Assembly: GCA_020636325.1 (NCBI GenBank)
Contig: JACJYC010000004.1
Location: 496,001-560,000 of the forward strand
Length of the DNA: 64,000 nucleotides
Direction of reading: 5' to 3'
DNA from: Lewinellaceae bacterium
GTDB lineage: Bacteria > Bacteroidota > Bacteroidia > Chitinophagales > Saprospiraceae
Shown: positions 42,220 to 50,711 of the stretch, piece after piece
Layout of the letters: the number at the start of each line of letters is the position of its first letter
Numbering within the stretch: the first letter of the stretch is position 1
Made by a program: the position numbers and the translations under genes
Notes under the pieces: generated by a model
The model's input: the letters and a program-made list of their open reading frames with translations, nothing else
Told to the model about the DNA's origin: nothing
Database searches by the model: none

Positions 42220-45200
42220 TTATTCCATCCGAACCGGCTCCAACGGCTTAAACAGGGAATACTGTACCGCCTCTACCTTGCGCTGGTAGGCGACAAAATC
42301 GCCGTTCAGGAAGGCGTTGACTTTATCGAGCACTTTGCGGGTTTCGGATTTTGCCTGGGCTACGGTCAGCAATGCCATCTGGCTGGGTTGCCCCTCAATG
42401 TCGTTGACGTAGCGATTGGCGCCGCCGAGGACAGCCTGCAGGTTGTCAGCAGACCGCTGAATGCCTTTCATCCCATCCGGCTGGGTATACAGCTTCTCCA
42501 GGGAAGCCAGGGTATCCTTTACAGCTTTACCCAGATCCGTGATCATTTTCCGGGTGCTGTCGGGCAGGTTCACCAGGGCGGCATTTACCCGGTCGACCGT
42601 TTTGCCGGCTTCCTGGAGCCGGTCATACCCCTTGGCAGCGGCTTCTATGACGGCGGCATAGTCCTTGTATACGGCTTCGCGCTGCTGATAATCGCCGATG
42701 GTCCGGTGGAGGCGCGGATCGTCGTGGACGGTCAGTAGGGTAGAGTCTTTCTGATCGCCATAAACAAAGACCAGTTTGTAAACACCGGGCAGTACGGTTG
42801 GGCCTGCGGGCGGGTCGTCGTTTCCGCCACCTCGACCGCCTCTTCCGCCACCGCCACCGCCGAAGCCGCCCTGTCTGCCGGGAAACCGGACACCGTTTCG
42901 GCGCATATTCCAGTAGATCCGGTTCATTCCGTCTTCCAGTCTTGCGCTAAAATTCCGGATAGTGTCTCCCGCGGTATTGAAGACCGCGATCTTGACCCGC
43001 TCCGGGCGTTTGGCCGGTTTTTTCTCCTTGCCTTTGGCTTCAGTATCTGCCTTCTTCCCTTTTTTATCGGCAGGGGCCTGTTCTGCATTGTCGGGTTTCC
43101 CTTTCTCTTCCGGCTTGACCCACACCGTGATCATGGCGTTGGTCGACCGGTTGGCGCCGCCGTATTCGGCATCGCCGGGGAAGTGGAGCCCATTGTATGA
43201 CCGGGTTTCAGCCAGGTAGGCATCCGGCGCTTCAAACACCTTGAAATCTTTTTTCAGCACATCGCCCCTGGTTGCAGCCATGGCGCGGAAAGGCCGGGTA
43301 TCGTCCAGAATCCAGACAGCCCTGCCGAAAGTGCCGATAATGAGGTCGGCTTCGCGGGGATGGATCTTGAGGTCGGCCGTCTGAACCGAGGGGTAACCGT
43401 TGGTCCATTTGTTCCAGCTGTCTCCGCCGTCGATGCTGAAATAGAGCCCCTGGTCGGTACCCAGCCAAAGCAATTTCGGCTCGACCGGGTCCTGGACGAT
43501 GGAAAGGGTAAATCCTTCCACCTTTTTCTCATCCGCGATCTGTTTCCAGCTTTGGCCGTAGTCGGTGGTCTGGAAAGCCATCGGGCGGTAGTCGTTCCGG
43601 CGGTAGTCGTTTACGATGACGAAGGCTTCGCCGGGATTTTTAGCCGATACTTCGATATAGGGGATCCAGCTGCCGGCCTTGACACCCGGCAGGCGGGAAG
43701 CCAGGTTGGTCCAGGTGGTTCCGCCGTCCCGGGTCAGCTGCAGGTTGCCGTCATCGGTCCCCACCCAGATGACCTTTTTGTCAGCCGGGCTGGGCGCGAT
43801 GGCCAGGATGGTGGTATGGTTTTCAGCGCCGGTGGCATCGATGGTCAGGCCGCCGCTTTTATCCTGCTTTTGTTTTTCGGGGTCATTGGTGGTCAGGTCA
43901 GGCGAGAGAATGGTCCAGTGCTGGCCGCAATCGTTGCTGTAATGCAGGAACTGGCTGCCGAAATAAACGCCGCACGGCTCGAACGGATCCAGGGAAATGG
44001 CGGCATTCCAGTTGAACCGCAGCGGGATTCCTTCCGGGTGGACCGGCTTGACGAATTTGGTTTGACCTGTGGTTCGGTCCACCAGGCCGACATTCCCTTG
44101 CTGTGACATGGCGTAAACATACCGGTTGTTGTCGGGTTTGAAAACCACGTCAAATCCGTCGCCGAAGAAGACTTCCTGCCAGTCCTGGTTCAGGATGCCG
44201 CCTGAGCGCCATATTGAGCTGGGACCGACCCAGGAGCCGTTGTCTTGCAGGCCGCCTGCTACGTTGTAGGGAATGTCCATGTCATAACTGATATGGTAGA
44301 ATTGGGCCAGGGGCAGGTTGGCGACAAACCGCCAGGTGTTTCCGCCGTCGCGGGAGATGTTGAGCCCGCCGTCGTTACCTTCGAGCATGTAGTTCGGGTC
44401 CTGCGGATGCACCCAGAAGGCGTGATGGTCGGGGTGTATGGCGTTGCTGATGTTATCGAATGACCGGCCGCCGTCCTCGCTTCGGGTCACTGAGGAGTAC
44501 AGGTTGAAAAGGCGGTTTTCATTCAGGGGATCGACAAAAATATCGGCGTAATAGAACGGCCGGTTGCCGATGTCCCGGTCATTGATCTTCGACCAGTTGG
44601 CGCCGCCGTCGGTTGATTTGAAAAGTGCATTATCCTTGGCTTCCACAAGCGCGTACACGATGTTGGGCTTGTTTTGGGCTATGGCCAGTCCGATCCGGCC
44701 GAGCTCGCCTTTGGGCAGGCCGTTCTTGTCGGTCTGTTTTTCCCAGGTGGTTCCGCCGTCCAGGGTGACATACAATCCGGAGCCCGGCCCTCCTGAGTTA
44801 AAGGTCCAGGGTTTGCGGCCGTGCTCCCACATGGCTGCAATGAGCTTGTCAGGGTTGGTGGGGTCGACCACGAGATCGGCGCACCCGGTTTCGTTGTTCA
44901 CATACAGGACCTTTTCCCAGGTCTTTCCGCCGTCCTTTGTCCGGAAAACACCGCGTTCCTCATTGGGCCCCCAGGGAGAACCCAGGGCTGCGGCGAATAC
45001 GATGTCCGGGTTATCTTTGTTGATGATGATCCGGTGGAGGGTTTTCGTTTTTTCCAACCCCATGCATTTCCAGGTCTTACCGCCGTCGAGGGATTTATAG
45101 ATCCCGGCGCCGGTATTGAGGGAGTTTCTCGGGTTTCCCTCGCCAGTGCCGACCCAGACGATGCTGGGGTTGCGTTGACAGACGGCAATGGAGCCGATGG

Positions 45201-45459
45201 ATTGGAGCGGTTGTTCATCAAAAACCGGATTCCAGCTGATGCCGCCGTTGGTCGATTTCCATACCCCGCCGGAGGCGCCGCCGATGTAGATGATATCCGG
45301 ATCGCTGAGGTCAACGTCAATGGCGGTGACCCGGCCGCTCATGCCGGCAGGGCCGATGTTCCGGATGGAAAGGTCTTTGAGCGGTTTGATGTCAATTTTC
45401 TGGCCGAACAGGGCTAATGGCAGAAATGCGAATGGCAAAAGGAGACGAAATGATCGCAT
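42220..45459 (-). CDS. Sortilin/VPS10-like Asp-box protein, exported (paralog of 4819-7899)
   Basis: Product of 1079 residues with a signal peptide (MRSFRLLLPFAFLPLALFGQ). It shares with the 4819-7899 protein the opening IGP..GRVTA region and the Asp-box series: KSTNGGISWN, KSLDGGKTWK, RTKDGGKTWE, TLDGGTTWE, KSTDGGANWS, RSEDGGRSFD, SRDGGNTWR, TRDGGTTWT, SIDGGDSWN. A Lys/Glu-rich disordered linker (EEKGKPDNAEQAPADKKGKK) and a Gly-rich GGFGGGGGGRGGRGGG segment are inserted before the final helical region, unlike the paralog. The function is unassigned; the family forms large propellers. Probable minus-strand -7 element TACACTTG (45482-45489, one mismatch) is 22 nt upstream. Confidence 0.85.
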   Translation of the reverse strand: MRSFRLLLPFAFLPLALFGQKIDIKPLKDLSIRNIGPAGMSGRVTAIDVDLSDPDIIYIGGASGGVWKSTNGGISWNPVFDEQPLQSIGSIAVCQRNPSIVWVGTGEGNPRNSLNTGAGIYKSLDGGKTWKCMGLEKTKTLHRIIINKDNPDIVFAAALGSPWGPNEERGVFRTKDGGKTWEKVLYVNNETGCADLVVDPTNPDKLIAAMWEHGRKPWTFNSGGPGSGLYVTLDGGTTWEKQTDKNGLPKGELGRIGLAIAQNKPNIVYALVEAKDNALFKSTDGGANWSKINDRDIGNRPFYYADIFVDPLNENRLFNLYSSVTRSEDGGRSFDNISNAIHPDHHAFWVHPQDPNYMLEGNDGGLNISRDGGNTWRFVANLPLAQFYHISYDMDIPYNVAGGLQDNGSWVGPSSIWRSGGILNQDWQEVFFGDGFDVVFKPDNNRYVYAMSQQGNVGLVDRTTGQTKFVKPVHPEGIPLRFNWNAAISLDPFEPCGVYFGSQFLHYSNDCGQHWTILSPDLTTNDPEKQKQDKSGGLTIDATGAENHTTILAIAPSPADKKVIWVGTDDGNLQLTRDGGTTWTNLASRLPGVKAGSWIPYIEVSAKNPGEAFVIVNDYRRNDYRPMAFQTTDYGQSWKQIADEKKVEGFTLSIVQDPVEPKLLWLGTDQGLYFSIDGGDSWNKWTNGYPSVQTADLKIHPREADLIIGTFGRAVWILDDTRPFRAMAATRGDVLKKDFKVFEAPDAYLAETRSYNGLHFPGDAEYGGANRSTNAMITVWVKPEEKGKPDNAEQAPADKKGKKADTEAKGKEKKPAKRPERVKIAVFNTAGDTIRNFSARLEDGMNRIYWNMRRNGVRFPGRQGGFGGGGGGRGGRGGGNDDPPAGPTVLPGVYKLVFVYGDQKDSTLLTVHDDPRLHRTIGDYQQREAVYKDYAAVIEAAAKGYDRLQEAGKTVDRVNAALVNLPDSTRKMITDLGKAVKDTLASLEKLYTQPDGMKGIQRSADNLQAVLGGANRYVNDIEGQPSQMALLTVAQAKSETRKVLDKVNAFLNGDFVAYQRKVEAVQYSLFKPLEPVRME

Positions 45460-45535
45460 GCAGGTTGGCTTTAAGCGTTTGCAAGTGTAGTGTCGGGGTA
45501 AAGATAAATAAATAAGATTTAGGATAAAAAGCTTT

Positions 45536-45943
45536 TCAGGCTATAAGGTCCGGCGTTGCATAGCTCTGAGCCATCAAAGTGACAAAGACCTCGTCCAAAA
45601 TATCTTCCCCCAAATTTTCCAGGACGACATCATAAAGGAGAGGCGCTATTACGGGTACACTCAACACAATTCCGGTTTTCCCTTTTTGCTCTGTGGCAAT
45701 GAACTGCAGCGATTCACCCTCCGGGCTATGCTCAAACCAGACAGAATGATCGCAGGTCAGGACTTTATTTGGGACAGGCGTCCCGAAAACCACTCTGACC
45801 AATAGGTTTCTGATGTCATTTTTTGTATTGGAAACGTGTAAATGAAGTCGCTGGAATTTTTCAACTTCCATCTTGGGCAATAACCGCAGGATTTTCCCCG
45901 GCAGGATTTCTTCACTTTGCAACAGTATGGATTTTAGTGCCAT
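45536..45943 (-). CDS. Small hypothetical protein next to S8 peptidase
   Basis: Product of 135 residues from ATG 45943 (MALKSILLQSEEILPGKILR); a longer start at 46015 is possible but the internal ATG has the better A-rich upstream context. No signal peptide or membrane helix. The sequence looks all-beta (KFQRLHLHVSNTKNDIRNLL, GIVLSVPVIAPLLYDVVLEN). Function unknown. It lies 92 nt downstream of the S8 peptidase gene on the same strand and is likely co-transcribed, so it may be a partner. Confidence 0.6.
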   Translation of the reverse strand: MALKSILLQSEEILPGKILRLLPKMEVEKFQRLHLHVSNTKNDIRNLLVRVVFGTPVPNKVLTCDHSVWFEHSPEGESLQFIATEQKGKTGIVLSVPVIAPLLYDVVLENLGEDILDEVFVTLMAQSYATPDLIA

Positions 45944-46035
45944 TGGGTTGTTATTTGGGATTGAACAATAATAATTTTCGGATCGGGCCGGTATCGCACC
46001 GGATTTCAGGCTCAATGCGATACCGGGAGCAATTT

Positions 46036-49000
46036 TCAGGTCTCCGGGTTTTCGGGGTTGTAAACAAGTTCAAACCCCGGCCCGATATTCCCGGCAGGAT
46101 CAACCTGGGTAACCTTCAATACACCGCTTTTGGGTGGGTTTCCTACGCTTGCAAATTCAAAAAGCAACGGTAAAAACTGACCCGGCTTCAAGGCCATGGG
46201 GATATAGATTGCCGGAGCGCCGCCTGAATAAACAAGCTGCCTGGTCCCGCCCACCAGTTCAATCCTCAGATCAGGGGTGTATTCGGTCAGGTCCAAACCC
46301 GTATCTCCCGTGAATCTCAGGATCAGCGGCGGAAAGGTTTCTTCCTTAGGCTTAAACTTTATCTGGGCAGACTCCAGCAGTGTTACGCTCCAGGCGTCCA
46401 AAATTTTTTCGCCGGATTCCGGATAAAGATCCGCCGGGGGCAAATGCGGGACTCCTTTGATCTTCCCGTTCTGCAGCCTGACCTCAAGGTCGTCCATGCG
46501 GTTTGAATCCGGAATCCTGAAACGGATATCCAGGTTGTGGGGCAATTGCTTCCGGTCAATGATCAACCCGGCAATCCCCAGGCTGCGGCCGCTCCCTGCG
46601 ATTACGGCCGTCCGGATCACCTGGGGCGGAAGGACAACCACGGGATAGAAAATGGAAATATTTTTATGCGCGATGTTGTTGTCGTGCTGAACCGGATAAA
46701 ATCCTGTGGAAGTGGTCAGCGGGCCGTCATGCGGCGCAACTTCGGCCAGCAGGCACGGGTGCCAGTTGACCATAACGCCGCCGCCGATATCCACCTGTTG
46801 GGGCGGAATCAGTGCCGCAGGCCACAAGATCCGGACGATCTGCGTATCTCCCGGCGCTATCGGCCCGATAGGCGCTTCCCCAACGGGATAGCTGCCGAAG
46901 GCGGGGAAAGTGCCCGGGCTGCCGGGCGGATTGGAAGGCATCCAGTCCTGGGGATAGCGAAATTCGATGCCCGGGAAATGAGCGATGGAAATCCTCGCCC
47001 AGGCGATATCCGCGGTCCGGGTACCCGTATTTTTGATCCGGATGTAAAGGTAATTATCCTGACCTGCAATCGGCTGCTGGTGGGGCCCTGCGACTGCATA
47101 GGGCAGGGTAGTTTCATCCGGGATGGGATCGGCCGCGTTCCTGACCCAGATATCGGGGCTGTTGGCGTGCCAGCCGGAGGAGGGGATGGCGCCGGTATCG
47201 GCGAGGTTGTCGCGTATGACCAGGTCCTCTTTAAGGCAAAAGCAGAAAGCGGCTTTTACCGCAGCAAGGACATCGAGCCTGCCGTAGCCGTACCATTGGC
47301 TGAATTCGGCATTACCGTTGCCGTCCAGGCTCCATTGCCCGGTGGCATGCGCCTGGGCAAGATCCACCTTGACCGCCGAATTCCTCAGGATTTCCCGCAC
47401 CTGAAGCCAGTTGAGTTCGGGCCGTACCGACAACATCAGCGCTGCCGTTCCTGCAACAAGGGGGCAGGACTGGCTGGTTCCGCCGAAATTTTGCCTGTAA
47501 TCCGCCGGACCCGTGATCACCGGGGCGCCGGACGGGAAGCCTTGTTGGAGGGAGGTTGTAAAGGTCAGGGTGTTGCCGGAAAGGCTTTGGACCCGCTTGA
47601 ATTCATGCTGGGGGGTAGTGAAATCCCCGACCAGCACCCAGTCACCAACGGCAAAGCCGGCGGAACTGATCACTGATGCGGTAACGGCGCCCGAAACGGC
47701 GGGTTGCCCCAGCGTGGTAGCAGCGGAGATTACCCCGAACCTTCGGCCCTCACCAAGCGGCGTTGCGCTCATTTTAGGGTCGAACCGCAGGGGAGAGGCG
47801 GCGGTGTTATAGCTGGTATGGCTCGGCGCCACAAGGTCCATTTCAAACCCATATGGGCTGTAATATGCCCTGGTATCGGTCAGCGGCGTCAAATTCAGCT
47901 GATTCCCCGCGGGGTCCGGATTGGAGCTGTTGCAGGGAGATGTCGGGTTGGCGCCGATTGACGCGCCCACGGTTATGGTCCGCGGGTGCAATGCGGGGTA
48001 AGGGCTGGTCCCTGCCGAAATAGGTATAAACCCGTAGTTGCCCGCAGCGCAACAGATCAGGCAACCGCGACCGTTTCGGCCGAAGGTGGTCAGGAGATGG
48101 ATGACTTCGTCCAAAATCGCGGAATATGAAACCGGATAACCGTTGGAAAGGTTGATGATATCGGCAGGCCTGGCCGGCGCGGTCAGGCCGATCCCCGGAT
48201 TTTCATAAAACCCGGCCACCCACAGAAAAACTTCCGAGAGGGTAAGGGTTGTCGGGTTCAGTCCGGTTTTTGCACCGATCCAACCGCATCCCCCTGCAAT
48301 TCCGGACATGCCCTGGCTGTTGAATGTCGCTGCGCAGGCTACGGAGGTTACCTGGGTGCCGTGATCGGTGGTGACATCCGCCGGATCCTGGTCAGTGCCT
48401 GTTACAAAATCAAAATTGGCCACCATTTTTGCAACGTTCAACGGCAACAGTTCGATCAGGTCGGGGTGATCGGGCGCTATGCCTTCGGGTTCAATGACGG
48501 CGATGGTGATGTTTTGGGAACCGAATTTGTATGCTGCTCCTGAAACAAGTTCGATGAAATTCCAGGCGCCGGGCGCGTTGATGAGTTCCAGGTGGTCTTC
48601 CTGGAGCGGGAAAAGGTAATCCGGACCGGATGTAAAGGTTTCTGCGGGCAACACCAGATTGGGGCTGGCAAACAAGACTTCCGCATAGGCATGCCAGGGT
48701 TTTACCATTTCCAGAACGGCGTAATCTACAGGACCCCGGTGGGCCAGGAGATAGGCATTGCCCAGGTGCGGCAGCGGCCGGATCACCTGGAACCGGCTGA
48801 ATTCCGGGAGGGATTGCAAAAAGGATTGCGGGACCCCGGGCGCCAGTTTCAGGATGATTTCCGGGGTTAATCCCTGCATTCCGGCTCCCGTGGTCATGGG
48901 TTTGAGGTATTTCAGCCGCGTATCTTTCCATTGGTTTTTGAAAGCGCCGGTCAATACCGCATCGTAATCGCTGAATTGTTTGAGTTTTTGGTCTTCAATC

Positions 49001-49452
49001 TCTATGAACCGACCGGAAAGGCTTTCAGCGGAACCATCATCATCGGCCAGTTTTACGGCCTTGGGATCGAGCCCCATAACGGTGAGTACACCCATCGCTT
49101 CTTCAAAAGGGATCTTACCGGCAGCTTTTATCCAGGTTTTCCCCGCCAGGGGTTGGTAAAAGATTTTCATGTCCTTTTCCAGATAGTAAGGCGTGCCTGC
49201 AGGGGCAATTTGAGCCCGCAGGCGGGAAGCGGTTTGTATTTCAACCTGACGCTCATCATGGATCCATCCTTCTTTCCCGGCCTGCAACCGGTACAGGCCG
49301 GCAGGGCAATCCTCGCAGCGATAGGCTTCAATTGCCGGATCAAAACGGCCTGATGATCTGCCGCCTGATGCCAACCGGGTCAGGGTCACTTCGCCGTCCC
49401 GGATGACCTGTCCATCCGGGCCGGTCAAGGTTATGATTACCTGGTTTCTCAT
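46036..49452 (-). CDS. S8 (subtilisin-like) peptidase, cytoplasmic-type N-terminus, atypical catalytic Asp
   Basis: Product of 1138 residues. N-terminal beta and helical region (1 to about 300) without signal peptide; S8 domain (about 300-720) with His in TTDHGTQVTSVA (His 364), the oxyanion Asn in CCAAGNYGF (Asn 472) and Ser in GGTSQSCPLVAGTAAL (Ser 660). The usual Asp motif VIDTG reads VIEPEG (Glu 321), replacing the catalytic Asp. An insertion of about 100 residues (about 552-650) separates the Asn and Ser motifs. C-terminal beta domains (CARDB-like, DNYLYIRIKNTGTRTADIAW) follow. No T9SS tail. It may be a weakened protease or a pseudoenzyme; export would need another route. Confidence 0.82.
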   Translation of the reverse strand: MRNQVIITLTGPDGQVIRDGEVTLTRLASGGRSSGRFDPAIEAYRCEDCPAGLYRLQAGKEGWIHDERQVEIQTASRLRAQIAPAGTPYYLEKDMKIFYQPLAGKTWIKAAGKIPFEEAMGVLTVMGLDPKAVKLADDDGSAESLSGRFIEIEDQKLKQFSDYDAVLTGAFKNQWKDTRLKYLKPMTTGAGMQGLTPEIILKLAPGVPQSFLQSLPEFSRFQVIRPLPHLGNAYLLAHRGPVDYAVLEMVKPWHAYAEVLFASPNLVLPAETFTSGPDYLFPLQEDHLELINAPGAWNFIELVSGAAYKFGSQNITIAVIEPEGIAPDHPDLIELLPLNVAKMVANFDFVTGTDQDPADVTTDHGTQVTSVACAATFNSQGMSGIAGGCGWIGAKTGLNPTTLTLSEVFLWVAGFYENPGIGLTAPARPADIINLSNGYPVSYSAILDEVIHLLTTFGRNGRGCLICCAAGNYGFIPISAGTSPYPALHPRTITVGASIGANPTSPCNSSNPDPAGNQLNLTPLTDTRAYYSPYGFEMDLVAPSHTSYNTAASPLRFDPKMSATPLGEGRRFGVISAATTLGQPAVSGAVTASVISSAGFAVGDWVLVGDFTTPQHEFKRVQSLSGNTLTFTTSLQQGFPSGAPVITGPADYRQNFGGTSQSCPLVAGTAALMLSVRPELNWLQVREILRNSAVKVDLAQAHATGQWSLDGNGNAEFSQWYGYGRLDVLAAVKAAFCFCLKEDLVIRDNLADTGAIPSSGWHANSPDIWVRNAADPIPDETTLPYAVAGPHQQPIAGQDNYLYIRIKNTGTRTADIAWARISIAHFPGIEFRYPQDWMPSNPPGSPGTFPAFGSYPVGEAPIGPIAPGDTQIVRILWPAALIPPQQVDIGGGVMVNWHPCLLAEVAPHDGPLTTSTGFYPVQHDNNIAHKNISIFYPVVVLPPQVIRTAVIAGSGRSLGIAGLIIDRKQLPHNLDIRFRIPDSNRMDDLEVRLQNGKIKGVPHLPPADLYPESGEKILDAWSVTLLESAQIKFKPKEETFPPLILRFTGDTGLDLTEYTPDLRIELVGGTRQLVYSGGAPAIYIPMALKPGQFLPLLFEFASVGNPPKSGVLKVTQVDPAGNIGPGFELVYNPENPET

Positions 49453-49477
49453 TACTGTCGAATTTGTCCTTTGTTTT

Positions 49478-49510
49478 AAAAAGCGGGACCAACGATCTAC
49501 ATTGGTCCCG
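49478..49510 (-). terminator. Rho-independent terminator of the Cys-rich membrane-protein gene
   Basis: On the minus strand, CGGGACCAA and TTGGTCCCG form a 9-bp perfect stem with a 9-nt loop, followed by CTTTTT. It separates the membrane-protein gene (ending 49585) from the S8 peptidase gene (starting 49452). Confidence 0.8.
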
Positions 49511-49584
49511 GCGGGTTTTGGGGTTATACAGGAGGGTTGGGGTTATACAAGGGTTGTTGTGGTTCTATTTTGGGAAAGTGAAGG

Positions 49585-50529
49585 TTAAAAATCATCGTCG
49601 TCATTGCAGATGCACTCCGGAAGATCATTTCCGGTGTAGATCTGGCCGACCAGATTTTGCAGGCAGTAAGCGGACGAATGAGGCTCGAAAAGGCAATCGC
49701 AGAATGCTTGCTTGTTGTATACCTTCCAGACATAAGAGCTGTCCACCGTGGCCGTACCGCCTTTGGAGGGGATCGTGGCCCCGATCCGGAATTTAATGTA
49801 GGGGCACCCTTCACAAGGGAGACATTCTTCCGGGAAGTCATCCGTGTCGTCAAAAATGTCGATTTCGCTGGTTACCACCCCGTTGTCGAAAATATCGATC
49901 CCTTTGCTCTCGTCCGAAAATGCCCCGTTGCAATCCAGTGCCAGGCGGTAAATCAGGGTGTCTCCGACGGCGAGCGGGACATCGGGGATGACAATGACGG
50001 ACTTGCTCCGCACCTTTTTATATCCGCAACCGTCAACCAGGCTGTAAATCGTCTTGCCGCCGCGCTTCACCCGGAACTGAATGCCGTAGTTGTCCGTTCC
50101 TCCCGGATAGACCAGTTTGATGGTGTCGCCTTTCAGGGAAATATCCCCAATGCCGATTTTCTTTGGCGCCCGGCAGATGCTGGTGTCTGCGGCGGAATGC
50201 CGGTTGAACCGGCAGTTGGCGGCAACAGTCGCTATATAGTCCCTGCCGAATCCTCTCAGGTCTCCTCTGAGGACCACCGTGGCAATGGTTCCGGCAATAT
50301 TTTGGTCGACCAGCTGCTGGTCGCCCAGGGTAAAGGTAAACCGGTAGCTCGATGCATTTTCGGCAGGTTCCCATTCGTACACCAGTAAGGTCTCGTTTTC
50401 TGTTATGTAGGATTTGAAAGCCAATCCTTCGGGTTTCGGACAATCGCCCTTGCAAAATCTGAAAAAAAGGACGGCTGCTAACCCCAGGATTCCCAATCCG
50501 ACCCATACTGCATTTTTGTTTCTGAGCAT
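49585..50529 (-). CDS. Membrane-anchored Cys-rich hypothetical protein with acidic tail
   Basis: Product of 314 residues. One N-terminal membrane helix (about 8-25, VWVGLGILGLAAVLFFRF) with a short cytoplasmic start is followed by an extracytoplasmic region with about twelve cysteines (FCKGDCPKP, CLPCEGCPYIKF, AFCDCLFEPHSSAYC, PECICNDDDDF). It resembles neither a T9SS cargo nor a known enzyme. The chain ends in a run of acidic residues. It is transcribed separately from the S8 peptidase gene because a terminator lies between them. A near-consensus -7 element (CAACTTTG, minus, 50561-50568) is upstream. Confidence 0.65.
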   Translation of the reverse strand: MLRNKNAVWVGLGILGLAAVLFFRFCKGDCPKPEGLAFKSYITENETLLVYEWEPAENASSYRFTFTLGDQQLVDQNIAGTIATVVLRGDLRGFGRDYIATVAANCRFNRHSAADTSICRAPKKIGIGDISLKGDTIKLVYPGGTDNYGIQFRVKRGGKTIYSLVDGCGYKKVRSKSVIVIPDVPLAVGDTLIYRLALDCNGAFSDESKGIDIFDNGVVTSEIDIFDDTDDFPEECLPCEGCPYIKFRIGATIPSKGGTATVDSSYVWKVYNKQAFCDCLFEPHSSAYCLQNLVGQIYTGNDLPECICNDDDDF

Positions 50530-50624
50530 AGTGATTATTTTTATTTAACTGGTTATGACACAAAGTTGCGGGAGATTCATCCGCAATCCAATTACATTTT
50601 CGGCCAATTGTCCCCGGAGAAAAA

Positions 50625-50654
50625 TTTGACTGTTTCGGTTAATTCCTAAATTTG
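50625..50654 (+). promoter_or_regulatory. Promoter of the paralogous hypothetical gene
   Basis: TTTG (50625-50628), an 18-nt spacer and TAAATTTG (50647-50654) make a full Bacteroidota-type promoter. The ATG at 50712 would have a leader of about 50 nt. A TTG start at 50652 would lie within the -7 box and is rejected. Confidence 0.6.
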
Positions 50655-50711
50655 CCAGGAAGCTGTAAAAACTGGAACGGCGTATCCCGATCCAGGCACC
50701 TTGAATCCGTT

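Noticed and set aside
45944..46015. N-terminal extension of the small protein beside the S8 peptidase
   Set aside because: The extension (MSLKSGAIPARSENYYCSIP) looks non-coding, and the inner ATG has the usual A-rich upstream context; it remains possible, however.
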